64,000 nt of DNA from Neobacillus terrae (GCF_011393025.1 NZ_JAAOEO010000003.1:186001-250000); one strand, 5' to 3'; positions 24,673-33,339 are shown, counted from the first letter of the stretch. The notes: generated by a model from the sequence alone, not told the origin. Translations and numbers: made by a program.

Positions 24673-25962
24673 TTATAGTTTAAACCTTGTAATGGTCTCC
24701 TTGAGTTTTGCTGCCTGTTCCGTAAGGTCAGCTGCAAGGTGTTCGACTCCTTCAATCACATGAGCCTGTTCCACTGTAGCGGAAGCCACTTCCTGCGCAC
24801 CTGCCGATGTCTCCTCTGCAATCGCCGCTACCTCCTGCGATTGTGTTGCCGTATGGCGGATGCTCTCCATTTGGCGGTCGACCAGTCCAGTAATGGACTG
24901 AACCATGCCAGCCATATCGTTAATCGTTACCGTCATTTCTTCTATGACTTCATTGGTCCTAGTTCCTTTTTTCGCTTCAGCATTGGCCGTATCAACCTGA
25001 CCTGAGATTTGTTTTACTACATTTTGAACCTCAGACTGGATACTTTTAATCAATTCCGATATTCCTTGAACTGCTTTGGCGCTTTCATCTGCAAGCTTGC
25101 GGACTTCCTCTGCGACAACAGCAAATCCTCTGCCATGGTCACCTGCCCTTGCAGCCTCAATTGATGCATTTAGAGCCAAAAGGTTTGTCTGGGAAGCAAT
25201 ATCGCCAACCAGCTGAATGATTTGTTCAACCTTTGCTGCATTTTCCTCCAGATGTTTCACCGTTGTTAATGACTCACGGTTGTCCTGAGCCAGAAGCTCA
25301 ATTCCGGAAACAAGGGATTGAATAACCTCCTTGGAAACCTGGAGATCTTTAACCATTTCCTTTGATACATTTTCAGCTGTTTTTGCTTTTTCCTGAACCT
25401 CTTCCGCTATTAAAATAACTTCCTCAACAGACTCGGCTGTTGTTTGAATGGAAGCAGCTGAATTCTCCGCTCCCATGGAGATTTCATTAATGGTTCTTGA
25501 GATGCTTTCCGCCTGTTGAGAGGCAGCAGCTGATCTGTCCGAAATATGTATCACGTTTTTATTGGTCTCGATAAAGTTCTCATCAATTTTATGAACCATC
25601 TCTCTTAGACTTTCAAGCATAAGGTTAAAGGCATTTCCAAGGGACCTGATCTCATCATCAGACTTGGAAAGTTCGACATCCCGGCTGATATCACCATCAG
25701 CTGCTTTTAGAGCGACTGCCTCAAGCTTCTGAAGCGGCTTTATAATAAACCGGGCAGCAAAAAAGGCTAGAATTCCGGACCAAATTACCCCAAGAAGTAA
25801 GGTTACTAAAGTGAAAATTCCTTCTTGGATATAGTTTGATATAAAAGGATAAATGAAGTAAATAAAAATTTCACTGGTTGAATAGGTGATAAGTGCGAGT
25901 ATTGTTGTAAAAAAAACAAGCTTTTTCCTCAGCCCAAACTTGTACTTCCTTTTTGCTTTCAT
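24673..25962 (-). CDS. Methyl-accepting chemotaxis protein without an outer sensor domain
   Basis: 429 aa. Two membrane helices at about 14-38 and 48-70 are separated by only about ten residues, so there is no extracellular ligand domain. A HAMP domain (about 71-125) and a long coiled-coil signalling domain follow, with the CheA/CheW-binding tip [20 protein letters not shown] and [16 protein letters not shown]. Signals are therefore probably sensed in the membrane or cytoplasm. It lies between ywlE and rpiB with a GGGGGAG site and its own terminator. Confidence 0.92.
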   Translation of the reverse strand: MKAKRKYKFGLRKKLVFFTTILALITYSTSEIFIYFIYPFISNYIQEGIFTLVTLLLGVIWSGILAFFAARFIIKPLQKLEAVALKAADGDISRDVELSKSDDEIRSLGNAFNLMLESLREMVHKIDENFIETNKNVIHISDRSAAASQQAESISRTINEISMGAENSAASIQTTAESVEEVILIAEEVQEKAKTAENVSKEMVKDLQVSKEVIQSLVSGIELLAQDNRESLTTVKHLEENAAKVEQIIQLVGDIASQTNLLALNASIEAARAGDHGRGFAVVAEEVRKLADESAKAVQGISELIKSIQSEVQNVVKQISGQVDTANAEAKKGTRTNEVIEEMTVTINDMAGMVQSITGLVDRQMESIRHTATQSQEVAAIAEETSAGAQEVASATVEQAHVIEGVEHLAADLTEQAAKLKETITRFKL

Positions 25963-25983
25963 TTTGCTCCCCCTGATGGTGAT

Positions 25984-26427
25984 TTATAGTCTATTTATTT
26001 TTTCAATGACACGATCGATAAAACTCTCTAACTCTTTATAGGTAGTTCGGTAGATATCAAGATTTCCGCCATATGGGTCGTTAACATCATGGTTCATGGT
26101 TTCTCCGGCAAATTCCTTTAGTGTAAACGTCTTTCGCCCGGCTTTAGGAAAGTTCCCAATAAGGGCATTCTTATGAGAGGCTGTCATCGTGAAAATAAGC
26201 GTTGCCCAATCGACAAGCTCTTTGGTGACAGGCTTTGACTGATGGTCATGCTGAATAGCATTTTCCTCCCAGGCCTTCCTTGCATTCGCGGATGGACCAC
26301 TTCCACTCGAGGCAAAGACCCCGGCGGATTTCACTTCTATATCCTTTAAATTTTTACTCTTCAGGATGGCTTCTGCCATCGGGCTTCTGCATGTATTACC
26401 TGTGCACACGAACAATATGCGATGCAT
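25984..26427 (-). CDS. ywlE: Protein-arginine phosphatase YwlE (LMW-PTP fold)
   Basis: 147-aa low-molecular-weight phosphatase with the P-loop C8-T-G-N-T12-C-R14-S and the acid-loop VNDPYGG. In B. subtilis YwlE the threonine at the T12 position gives specificity for phosphoarginine and opposes the McsB kinase; tyrosine phosphatases usually have Ile there. That residue is present here, so the arginine-phosphatase call is well supported. ATG at 26427 follows GGAGGG; 33 upstream open codons are leader. Confidence 0.92.
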   Translation of the reverse strand: MHRILFVCTGNTCRSPMAEAILKSKNLKDIEVKSAGVFASSGSGPSANARKAWEENAIQHDHQSKPVTKELVDWATLIFTMTASHKNALIGNFPKAGRKTFTLKEFAGETMNHDVNDPYGGNLDIYRTTYKELESFIDRVIEKINRL

Positions 26428-26448
26428 TTGGCGCCCTCCTTTTCTTAC

Positions 26449-26476
26449 ATTATAAGTCATTTTTTGTGTATTCCAA
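26449..26476 (-). promoter_or_regulatory. Probable sigma-A promoter of ywlE
   Basis: Minus-strand TTGGAA (26471-26476), 16-nt spacer and perfect TATAAT (26449-26454), just below the mntP terminator. Confidence 0.6.
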
Positions 26477-26514
26477 TACTCCTTATAAAAATTTAACCAT
26501 TTTTTCCTTTTTAA

Positions 26515-26541
26515 AACAAAAAACACCCACTTCGGGTGTTA
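26515..26541 (-). terminator. Terminator of mntP
   Basis: Stem AACACCC/GGGTGTT with loop GAAGT and TTTTTTG on the minus strand, between mntP and ywlE. Confidence 0.85.
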
Positions 26542-26564
26542 AAACCATTTTTTAAGACAACGGG

Positions 26565-27119
26565 TCAAAATGGAAAAAGGAGTTTGATACCAAACGCTAG
26601 CAATATACTTCCGCCAAGCGCTTCACTATAGGCACCCAGCCATCCCTGTACCTTTCTTCCGGCCAAAAGGCCTGCCCAGGTTAAAACGGTGGCAGCAATT
26701 CCGAAACAAAGAATAGTCATCACCATTCTAGCTCCGTAAATTCCAAGTGAAAGCCCTACCGAGAGGCTATCAAGACTAACACTCAACGCAAATACAAGCA
26801 GGCCGAAGCCCTCTGGCTTAATCGCGCTTCCTTCATCTTTTTTCAAGCTGGACCAAATCATCTGCAACCCAAGTATAATGAGCAGCAGGCCGCCTAAATA
26901 TGTAGCAAGAGTCCCGAATGTTTCCGATAAAAACTTGCCGGCAATCATGCCAACCAGCGGCATCCAAATATGAAAGATTCCAATCATTATGCCTATTTTA
27001 AAGATCTGCCTAAGCCTCAATTGGTACATTCCCATTCCGAGGCCTACTGAAAAAGCATCCATTCCTAGCGCAAACGCCATTAACAATAGCGTAAGCAATT
27101 CCCCAAGCACTGCTGACAT
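26565..27119 (-). CDS. mntP: Manganese efflux pump MntP (DUF204)
   Basis: 184-aa membrane protein with six helices arranged as two homologous halves; each half carries a conserved acidic motif ([14 protein letters not shown] and [14 protein letters not shown]), the hallmark of MntP. It exports Mn(II) to protect against overload. I chose the ATG at 27119 with GGGGTGG upstream; a GTG three codons earlier is possible. I saw no yybP-ykoY riboswitch pattern upstream. Confidence 0.93.
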   Translation of the reverse strand: MSAVLGELLTLLLMAFALGMDAFSVGLGMGMYQLRLRQIFKIGIMIGIFHIWMPLVGMIAGKFLSETFGTLATYLGGLLLIILGLQMIWSSLKKDEGSAIKPEGFGLLVFALSVSLDSLSVGLSLGIYGARMVMTILCFGIAATVLTWAGLLAGRKVQGWLGAYSEALGGSILLAFGIKLLFPF

Positions 27120-27209
27120 CACTACCACCCCGTCCCTCGGACTTGCTATTTCAGCTTATGCTCGTCTTAAACGTTTTAGAATAAGGTTTCTAGGAAAAAG
27201 CATGAGATG

Positions 27210-28440
27210 ACAGGCTTAATCGATAAGTGTCCGAAGATGATTGATTAAGGGTTTAAAATGATTGATTAGGCCCAACTCAATAAAGGTTTTTCTATAAATG
27301 AGGTAAATTCTCCGCAGATCCAGAAGCCAAAATTCCAGAAAAAAATGCAGTAATGATTGATTGAATCCTTAACTTGATTGCTATGTCCCCGAAAATGATT
27401 GATTAATCGTTCAAATGGTCGATTAAGCCTGGGAAATGATTGATTAGCCCCAACTAAGTAAAGGTTTTTCTATAAAAAAGGTAACTTACGAGGAAATAGA
27501 TTCAATTACCAGAGCCAGGCCTCGCCTGGCTTTTCAATAGCCAAAATCACGGTTCCAGAAAGATAATTTGCCGTAAATGATTGATTAAATCCTTAACTTG
27601 ATCGATATGTCCCCCAAAATGATTGATTAATTGTCCGATATGATCGATTACTCCTAATAAATGATTGATTAGGCCCAAACCCGTAAAGGTTTTTCTATAT
27701 CAATTACCAGAGCCAGGCTACTGCCTGGCTTTTCAATTAGATTAAATCAGGGTTCCAGATAGATGAATGATCGATTGAATCCTTAACTTGATTGATATGT
27801 CTCCGAAAATGATTGATTAATTGTCCGAAATGATCGATTAATCCTGAGAAATGATTGATTGGCCCCAACTCAGTAAAGGTTTTTCTATAAAAAAGGTAAC
27901 TTACGAGGAAATATATTCAATTACCAGAGCCAGGCCTCGCCTGGCTTTTCAATAGCCAAAATCATGGTTCCAGAAAGATAATTTTCCGTAAATGATTGAT
28001 AGTATCCTTAACTTGATTGATATGTCCCCGAAAATGATTGATTAATTGTTCAAAATGATTGATTTCCCACAAGACATGATTGATTGGCCCCAACTCAATA
28101 GGGGTTTTCTATAAAAAAGGTAACTTACGAGGAAAAAAATTCAATTACCATGGCCAGGCCCCTTGCCTGGCCTTTTAAATAGCCAAAATCATGGTTCCAG
28201 AAAGATAAATACAGTAAATGATTGATTGTATCCTTAACTTGATTGATATGTCCCCCAAAATGATTGATTAATTGTCCGAAATGATCGATTACTCCTTAGA
28301 AATGATTGATAGGGCTCAACACCGTAAAGGTTTTTCTATAATGATGATCCTTCTCATGATTGATATGTCCCCCATAATGATTGATTAATTGCCCAAAATG
28401 ATCGATTACCCCTAAGAAATGATTGATTAAGATCTTTTCC
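27210..28440. repeat. Nested tandem repeat: about 225-bp units built on 21-bp subrepeats, each with a hairpin
   Basis: The anchor CCTTAACTTGAT recurs at 27367, 27591, 27781, 28006 and 28232, with degenerate units at both ends (spacings 224, 190, 225, 226). Each unit has (1) four 21-bp subrepeats built on TGATTGATTA or TGATCGATTA, (2) AGTAAAGGTTTTTCTATAAA, (3) a GC-rich hairpin GAGCCAGGC/GCCTGGC plus TTTT at 27511, 27710, 27926 and 28151, (4) a spacer AGCCAAAATCATGGTTCCAG. The 190-bp unit has lost about 35 bp before its hairpin. All plus-strand frames of the 21-mer contain stops. It fills the gap between mntP and ywlC. Confidence 0.9.
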
Positions 28441-28476
28441 AAAAGAAAGAACCACCCTCCTATTGTGGAGGTGTGG
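28441..28476 (-). terminator. Terminator of ywlC
   Basis: Minus-strand CCACACCTCC pairs with GGAGGGTGG (one bulged A), followed by TTCTTTCTTTT, 8 bp after the stop codon. Confidence 0.8.
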
Positions 28477-28484
28477 CCCACCCG

Positions 28485-29528
28485 TTATTCTGATATGATT
28501 TTATTTCCGGCTGCCTTGAGGAGGCGGTTCATGATTGCCTGGCCGACCCCTTCAACAGGAAAAACTTCACTGAAAATAATGTCCATGTGTTCATCGTTAA
28601 ATGAACGTAGAGTATCGTAAAGCGCACTGGCTACTGTCGGAAGAGATTCTCTTTTTCCACAGGCAAGGACGATATCTGCCTGGTAGTCCTCCTGCCGTTC
28701 TTCAGTAGTTAAAACCCCTACACGGAGGCCTTTTTTCCTTTTTTCATCAACGAGTTCCTGAAGAAATTTCTGGCTTCCTTTAACCAAATACATCGGGGCG
28801 TCAGGCGCGTAATGCTTGTATTTCATGCCCGGCGCTTTCGGCTTCTCCGCTTCATTTAAAAGTGCTGGATCTGTAACTACCTCTCCAATAACCTTTTCAA
28901 GCTGCTCCTTTGTAACCCCGCCTGGGCGCAAAATAACTGGAACTTGTTCTGTGCAATCGACTACCGTGGATTCCACTCCCACACCAGTCGGGCCGCCATC
29001 GATTATTCCCGCAATTTTTCCTTCCAGGTCATCCTTTACGTGTTTAGCTGTGGTAGGGCTGGGTTTGCCAGAGCTGTTTGCACTTGGTGCTGCAATTGGA
29101 AGGCCGCATTTTTTTAAAATGGCCAGCGCTACAGGGTGATCCGGCATTCTGACTGCAATTGTGTCCAGACCTGCTGTTGCCTTTTCAGACAGAACGCCTG
29201 GCTTCTTTTTAAAAATAATCGTTAACGGACCTGGCCAAAATTTATCCATTAATATAGATGCTTTTTCAGGAATCTCCTCCACAAAACCATTTAACTGCGA
29301 TTTATCTGCTATATGAATAATGAGAGGATTGTCTGAAGGCCTGCCTTTAGCACTAAATATTTTTTGCACAGCATCATCATTTTCAGCGTTTCCTCCGAGT
29401 CCATAAACCGTTTCAGTCGGGATGGCAACCACTTCATTTTCCGCTAACAATGAGGCCGCTTTTTCAACCTGTGGATTGTCCATTAGATTATCCACAGACT
29501 TATCCACTGACAAAAGAATTGTTTTCAT
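28485..29528 (-). CDS. ywlC: L-threonylcarbamoyladenylate synthase (Sua5/YwlC)
   Basis: Makes threonylcarbamoyl-AMP from Thr, bicarbonate and ATP for the t6A37 modification of tRNA. 347 aa: an N-terminal YrdC-like domain (PTETVYGLGGNAENDDAVQK, KGRPSDNPLIIHI, SANSSGKPSPT) and the extra C-terminal Sua5 domain after the linker KAPGMKYKHYAPDAP. The ATG follows AGGTGG. The first codons themselves contain two DnaA boxes (part of the cluster at 29488-29739). Confidence 0.96.
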   Translation of the reverse strand: MKTILLSVDKSVDNLMDNPQVEKAASLLAENEVVAIPTETVYGLGGNAENDDAVQKIFSAKGRPSDNPLIIHIADKSQLNGFVEEIPEKASILMDKFWPGPLTIIFKKKPGVLSEKATAGLDTIAVRMPDHPVALAILKKCGLPIAAPSANSSGKPSPTTAKHVKDDLEGKIAGIIDGGPTGVGVESTVVDCTEQVPVILRPGGVTKEQLEKVIGEVVTDPALLNEAEKPKAPGMKYKHYAPDAPMYLVKGSQKFLQELVDEKRKKGLRVGVLTTEERQEDYQADIVLACGKRESLPTVASALYDTLRSFNDEHMDIIFSEVFPVEGVGQAIMNRLLKAAGNKIISE

Positions 29529-29739
29529 CTAAAGTCCACCTTTTTTCCAAACGTAAATTATATTTTCAACCCTTATAGTCGGGCATTTTTTTAATAAGTA
29601 CGCTTGAAAGTATAAAAGATGGTGATGGTAAATACAAGTTTTATCCACAAAATGTGGATAAAGTGTTCAGAACAGTGGATAACTTTGTGGATATATCCAC
29701 AATTAAAAAGAAAATTTTAAAAATATTGAGTTATCCACA
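29488..29739. promoter_or_regulatory. DnaA-box cluster around the ywlC 5' end
   Basis: Four perfect TTATCCACA boxes: 29488-29496 (+), 29641-29649 (+), 29653-29661 (-), 29731-29739 (+). Four with one mismatch: 29500-29508 (+), 29674-29682 (-), 29686-29694 (-), 29693-29701 (+). They span the ywlC start, the ywlB-ywlC gap and the ywlB 3' end, next to an AT-rich stretch. I recall ywlC being one of the chromosomal DnaA-box clusters described in B. subtilis. Confidence 0.9.
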
Positions 29740-30149
29740 TTTAAAATGTGTTTAATATGTGGAGAGTGAACTAATTCTTCTGGAAGGTTCTCTCTTTCCG
29801 TTTCCCGGAATCCTAGTACATGAAAAAAGTCCAATGCTCCCTTCTTATTCGTGGCAAGGAACAGGTTAAATACCCTTCTTTTTTTTGCAAGAAGCATCAT
29901 TTCTTTAAAAAGAAAGATAAGGTCCTTCTCGCCCATATCCGGTGTAATCACTAACGACCGTAACAATCCTGATTCCCCAAAAGACTCAAGACCCATCATT
30001 CCTTTAATTTCACCCATGCTATTTTCCATTAACAGAAAGTAGGGCAGTTTCTCTGTTGAAATCCCTTCCGTTCCCAAACCAGCTGTTTCCAAAAAGTCTA
30101 CTATTCTATTAAAGTCCACTTTCTCCGCACAACGAATAACCGCCTGCAT
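29703..30149 (-). CDS. ywlB: GNAT-type N-acetyltransferase (YwlB)
   Basis: 148-aa protein with a GNAT-like pattern: a beta strand GEIKGMMGLESFGESGLLRS, LVITPDM, then a helix and the late strand FNLFLATNKKGALDFFHVLG. The substrate is unknown. I chose the ATG at 30149, with GGGGTG upstream (a GTG three codons earlier overlaps that site). It lies upstream of ywlC as in B. subtilis. Its last codons lie inside the DnaA-box cluster. Confidence 0.8.
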   Translation of the reverse strand: MQAVIRCAEKVDFNRIVDFLETAGLGTEGISTEKLPYFLLMENSMGEIKGMMGLESFGESGLLRSLVITPDMGEKDLIFLFKEMMLLAKKRRVFNLFLATNKKGALDFFHVLGFRETERENLPEELVHSPHIKHILNVDNSIFLKFSF

Positions 30150-30251
30150 TTTTTTCACCCCGATTTTAGTTTTCTACTTCCATTGATATGCACTTTTGAT
30201 AGAAGTAGAACCAGGAAAACCGGAAGAAGGAACCATTCATTTCTGAAATAT

Positions 30252-30286
30252 AAAAAGCCAGAGCAACGATTCGCTACTCTGGCTTT
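30252..30286 (-). terminator. Terminator of the KGG-repeat gene
   Basis: Stem AAAGCCAGAG/CTCTGGCTTT with interior AGCGAATCGTTG and TTTTTA on the minus strand. Confidence 0.88.
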
Positions 30287-30317
30287 GGAAGATCTTTCTA
30301 TTATTCAAGTGACTATT

Positions 30318-30767
30318 TTAGTCTTTTTTTCTATTTCTGGCTTCTCCGCCTTTTTCACCGATTTCCTCATAGAAATCATCGCCATGCTTATCACGTGTTG
30401 CCTCGCCGCCCTTACGGCCGATTTCCTGATAGAATTCCTTGTCGTGGTTCTCAGCAGTGGATTCTCCACCTTTACGGCCGATTTCCTGATAGAAATCCTT
30501 ATCATGGTTTTCAGCGGTGGCTTCTCCGCCTTTCCGGCCAATCTCCTGATAGAATTCCTTGTCATGGGTCTCAGCTGTCGTTTCTCCGCCTTTACGGCCA
30601 ATTTCCTGATAGAAATCCTTGTCATGTTTCTCAGCAGTAGATTCTCCGCCTTTCCGGCCGATTTCCTGATAGAATTCACGATCATGATTGCGGCTCGTTG
30701 CTTCGCCGCCCTTACGTCCTCTTTCCTCACGAGACATCTTATCGTTGTTATTATCCTTTTTAGCCAT
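30318..30767 (-). CDS. KGG-repeat general stress protein (GsiB-like)
   Basis: 149 aa, hydrophilic, made of about six 20-residue repeats of the form FYQEIGRKGGEATAENHDKD; each carries the KGG motif of GsiB/LEA-like stress proteins. In B. subtilis GsiB is induced by SigB under heat, salt and starvation and is thought to act as a hydrophilin. The repeats are also strong DNA repeats (60 bp), so copy number may vary. The AAAGGAGTGG site precedes the ATG and a SigB-like promoter lies about 50 bp upstream. It is not part of the B. subtilis ywl cluster. Confidence 0.9.
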   Translation of the reverse strand: MAKKDNNNDKMSREERGRKGGEATSRNHDREFYQEIGRKGGESTAEKHDKDFYQEIGRKGGETTAETHDKEFYQEIGRKGGEATAENHDKDFYQEIGRKGGESTAENHDKEFYQEIGRKGGEATRDKHGDDFYEEIGEKGGEARNRKKD

Positions 30768-30813
30768 TTAAGATCCACTCCTTTAGAAGATTTTTGACGT
30801 TACACCCTTTATA

Positions 30814-30837
30814 TATCCCGCTTCTCATAAAAAAAAC
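30814..30837 (-). promoter_or_regulatory. SigB-like promoter of the KGG-repeat gene
   Basis: Minus-strand GTTTTT (30832-30837), 12-nt spacer, GGGATA (30814-30819), compared with the SigB consensus GTTTAA-N12-15-GGGWAW. The gene type supports the call. Confidence 0.65.
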
Positions 30838-30951
30838 CCTTGTAAGGGATTTGTAATGGACTTGTCCCTCAGCTGTAAAATAAATGGTAGACACTTCTCA
30901 TCTTTTAATTTATTTTTAATAAAAAAAGGGTACTTTGGCTCTTTATTGACA

Positions 30952-30984
30952 GAAAAAGAGAGCTGGCAATCCGCCAACTCTCTT
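30952..30984 (-). terminator. Terminator of spoIIR
   Basis: Stem AGAGAGTTGGC/GCCAGCTCTCT with GGATT loop and TTTTTC on the minus strand. It starts in the stop codon of spoIIR. Confidence 0.9.
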
Positions 30985-31909
30985 AATTAAATATTCTCTC
31001 CCATAGTTCTACTACAAAAAATTTCACTTCGACCGGTTTTTCATCATCGGCTGTATAGACGGAAGCCTTCTTTACCTCATGCAGTTCTTCCTGTTCTGAT
31101 TTGTCATGTTTTACCTCTTCCACATTAGCATTTGGTTCTATTGCTTTTTCAGTTGCTGCTTCTTCCTTTTGCTCTATTTTTACCGGCTCGGCCTTTACTA
31201 TTGTTTTTGATTCCTCTTTTTCTTTGTTAACAGATTGTTGGATTTCTGTTTTAACTGTTTCTTCCTTTACCTCGGCTTCGTGTTTTAGCTCTTCATTTAA
31301 TTCAGTTCCTGTATTTGATTCTTCTTTTACTTCTTTTGTATCTTCGTTTACTTTTGCTTCTTTATCATTGTCGGACTTTTTATCTGAAAATCCTGCACTG
31401 ACTGCTGTTCCGCTTGAAAAATCAAGGAAGCATAGCGGCGGGTACAGTACGCACCACCAGTTTGCTCCTTTACCTTCGCCAAGTGTTATCAAAATGGCTT
31501 CATATTCTCCTGCTGGATATAAAAACTCACCGTAAAGCTTCGTTGGAAATTGAACCTTTCCAAAATTCACTTTTACCTTTTGATCTGATTTCTGTTCTTC
31601 CACAACATTCTCAGCGATCTTCTGGATTTCTGGAAGTTTAGAACGAATCAGTGTTCTTGCCTCATCTATTGATGTAAGGTCCTTCACCCAAAGGGTAATA
31701 TTTTCATTTACTTTATCTCTCACCAGGTGTTTTAAAGCCTGGTCAGATTCCATATCACTATTAGCCAGAATTCTAAGCCTGATCGCTTCACCAGGTATTA
31801 CAATTTCTTCCTTTGCTTGTACTGCTTCATTTTTCGGTATATATAAACTCAATATAGTTCCAATTGATAAAATTAATAAATATGCCCAAACCATTGTTCT
31901 GCTTCTCAT
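30983..31909 (-). CDS. spoIIR: Stage II sporulation protein R with expanded acidic insert
   Basis: Secreted signalling protein made in the forespore that triggers SpoIIGA to process pro-SigE in the mother cell. About 308 aa: an N-terminal membrane anchor/signal (WAYLLILSIGTILSLYI), then the SpoIIR core (AIRLRILANSDMESDQALKH ... YGEFLYPAGEYEAILITLGE ... WWCVLYPPLCFLDFSSGTAV). After residue 175 comes about 115 residues very rich in Glu/Lys/Val, then the family C-terminus VKFFVVELWERIF. Usual SpoIIR proteins are about 220 aa, so the insert is unusual. I prefer the ATG at 31909 (GGTG 6 nt upstream) over the GTG at 31918. Confidence 0.93.
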   Translation of the reverse strand: MRSRTMVWAYLLILSIGTILSLYIPKNEAVQAKEEIVIPGEAIRLRILANSDMESDQALKHLVRDKVNENITLWVKDLTSIDEARTLIRSKLPEIQKIAENVVEEQKSDQKVKVNFGKVQFPTKLYGEFLYPAGEYEAILITLGEGKGANWWCVLYPPLCFLDFSSGTAVSAGFSDKKSDNDKEAKVNEDTKEVKEESNTGTELNEELKHEAEVKEETVKTEIQQSVNKEKEESKTIVKAEPVKIEQKEEAATEKAIEPNANVEEVKHDKSEQEELHEVKKASVYTADDEKPVEVKFFVVELWERIFN

Positions 31910-32037
31910 CTCTCGCACCGTCCCTTCACTAACCCATTGTGGACAAAATGCCAGATTCTTAAACTATGAAAATAAGAAAAATGAATTTGGATTTATAAAA
32001 TTTCTTTTAAAAGAAAATAATATAGCGAGGTGATTTA

Positions 32038-33279
32038 ATGAGGAAATCGTTTATTATCATTTTTAGTCTTATTTTGATTTTTCCCATTACCAGCCATGCT
32101 GAACAAAGGAGTCCTTCCATAAAAGTTGCTTTTGTAAGGGATGGCTACTTATGGATTAAAGCAGACAATAAAGAGATAAAACTATCGAAAAAAAAATCCA
32201 AATACCCTATTCCACCTCAATGGTCTCGTGATGGAAAAATGCTCCTTTATCAAAAAGAAACCAAGGGGTTGGATGCTGTACCGCAATATGAGTTATGGGT
32301 TTATGATTTTAAAACTAATAAGCATCAAAAAGTTTTTTATAATGCCCAAAATCCAAAGTGGTCCCCAAAGGAAAATATCATAGCGTTCCAAAGCGATGGT
32401 GTTTTAAATGTTTCTGACTTAAAAACATTCTATAATATTGCCTTGGGTGTGAGTGACTATGAATGGCAGCCCGATGGAAAAGGCTTTATCGCCTCATCGA
32501 GCGCCTCCCTCACCCCTCTTGGCTGGACGAATCCAGTTCTATATACCATCTCCATTGCTGAAGGATATAAGAATATCACCAGTTTATCAAAAAATGTGAA
32601 AGAGTTTTTTACCATTCCAAAGGAAATAACAAAAGGAAAAGTAACCATCCTGGCAATTAATGCAGATTCATTTGCTTATTCACCAGATCATAAGTGGATT
32701 TCCTTTATAGTATCCCCTACCGCGTCCTGGTCCATGGACAGCAACATGCTTTGCGTCATCTCGGCCAATGGAAAAGAATTTCAGCCATTGGATGAAATCA
32801 TTTTACATTTAGACAGACCACAATGGGCTGATAATAGGAACCTTTTAGGATATATTGCTGGAGGAGGAAGGATCGTATTTGGTTTTAAAAATAAAAAGAT
32901 GAAGGTGACTGAGCTGCCCGCATATCAAACCTCGACTCTCACTCCAACCAAGTTTGCTGAATTGGGTTTTACCTGGGTTAACGACTCACAGGTCATTGTC
33001 TCACGGGTAAAAGAGAGCGAGTGGTCAAACGATCCTGCCAAACGCCCGGAACCTTCCTTATATGCTTTGGATCTCTCGGGACTAAATCAAATAAAAATCA
33101 CATCTCCTCCAAAGGGAAAAGGTGATTATCAGCCGCAATACCTTCCAGTTGCGAATAAGATAACATGGATTAGAAAAAGTGATTTAACTACCAATGGAGA
33201 TCTATTGATTGCAAACCCAAATGGACACGGGGTCAAATTGTGGGTCAAAAATATAGGGCCCTATTCCATTTTTCGTTGA
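32038..33279 (+). CDS. Secreted TolB/PD40-type beta-propeller protein
   Basis: 413 aa with a clear signal peptide (ends ITSHA, about residue 21). The body has repeated propeller-blade motifs of the TolB/PD40 kind: QWSRDGKMLLYQ, NPKWSPKENIIAFQ, YEWQPDGKGFIASS, FAYSPDHKWISFIV, GFTWVNDSQVIVS and a late QPQYLPVANKITWI. Such proteins bind ligands or partners; no catalytic residues are visible and I do not assign a function. It is one of the few plus-strand genes, divergent from spoIIR and convergent with prmC, with GAGGTG before the ATG. Confidence 0.8.
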   Translation: MRKSFIIIFSLILIFPITSHAEQRSPSIKVAFVRDGYLWIKADNKEIKLSKKKSKYPIPPQWSRDGKMLLYQKETKGLDAVPQYELWVYDFKTNKHQKVFYNAQNPKWSPKENIIAFQSDGVLNVSDLKTFYNIALGVSDYEWQPDGKGFIASSSASLTPLGWTNPVLYTISIAEGYKNITSLSKNVKEFFTIPKEITKGKVTILAINADSFAYSPDHKWISFIVSPTASWSMDSNMLCVISANGKEFQPLDEIILHLDRPQWADNRNLLGYIAGGGRIVFGFKNKKMKVTELPAYQTSTLTPTKFAELGFTWVNDSQVIVSRVKESEWSNDPAKRPEPSLYALDLSGLNQIKITSPPKGKGDYQPQYLPVANKITWIRKSDLTTNGDLLIANPNGHGVKLWVKNIGPYSIFR

Positions 33280-33309
33280 TTTTTATAGTTTGGAATTTCC
33301 CCTAATGCG

Positions 33310-33336
33310 AAAAAGCCCCGATATTCCCGGGGCTTT
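33310..33336. terminator. Shared terminator between the propeller gene and prmC
   Basis: Stem AAGCCCCG/CGGGGCTT with loop ATATTCC. The minus strand has five T residues after it, serving prmC; the plus strand has a weaker tail. Confidence 0.85.
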
Positions 33337-33339
33337 AAA

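Noticed and set aside
24573..24755. 60-aa frame between rpiB and the chemoreceptor
   Set aside because: It overlaps the chemoreceptor 3' end and its terminator; no ribosome site.
27120..27210. Possible Mn riboswitch before mntP
   Set aside because: I looked for the yybP-ykoY conserved loops and did not find them.
28296..28481. Minus-strand frame with repeated INHF/IDHF heptads
   Set aside because: It arises because 21 bp is a multiple of three; no ribosome site and the surrounding repeat units break the frame.
30183..30797. Plus-strand open frame opposite the KGG-repeat gene
   Set aside because: The frame is open because of the 60-bp repeats in the opposite gene; no ribosome site, no family, and the terminator of the KGG gene lies in it.
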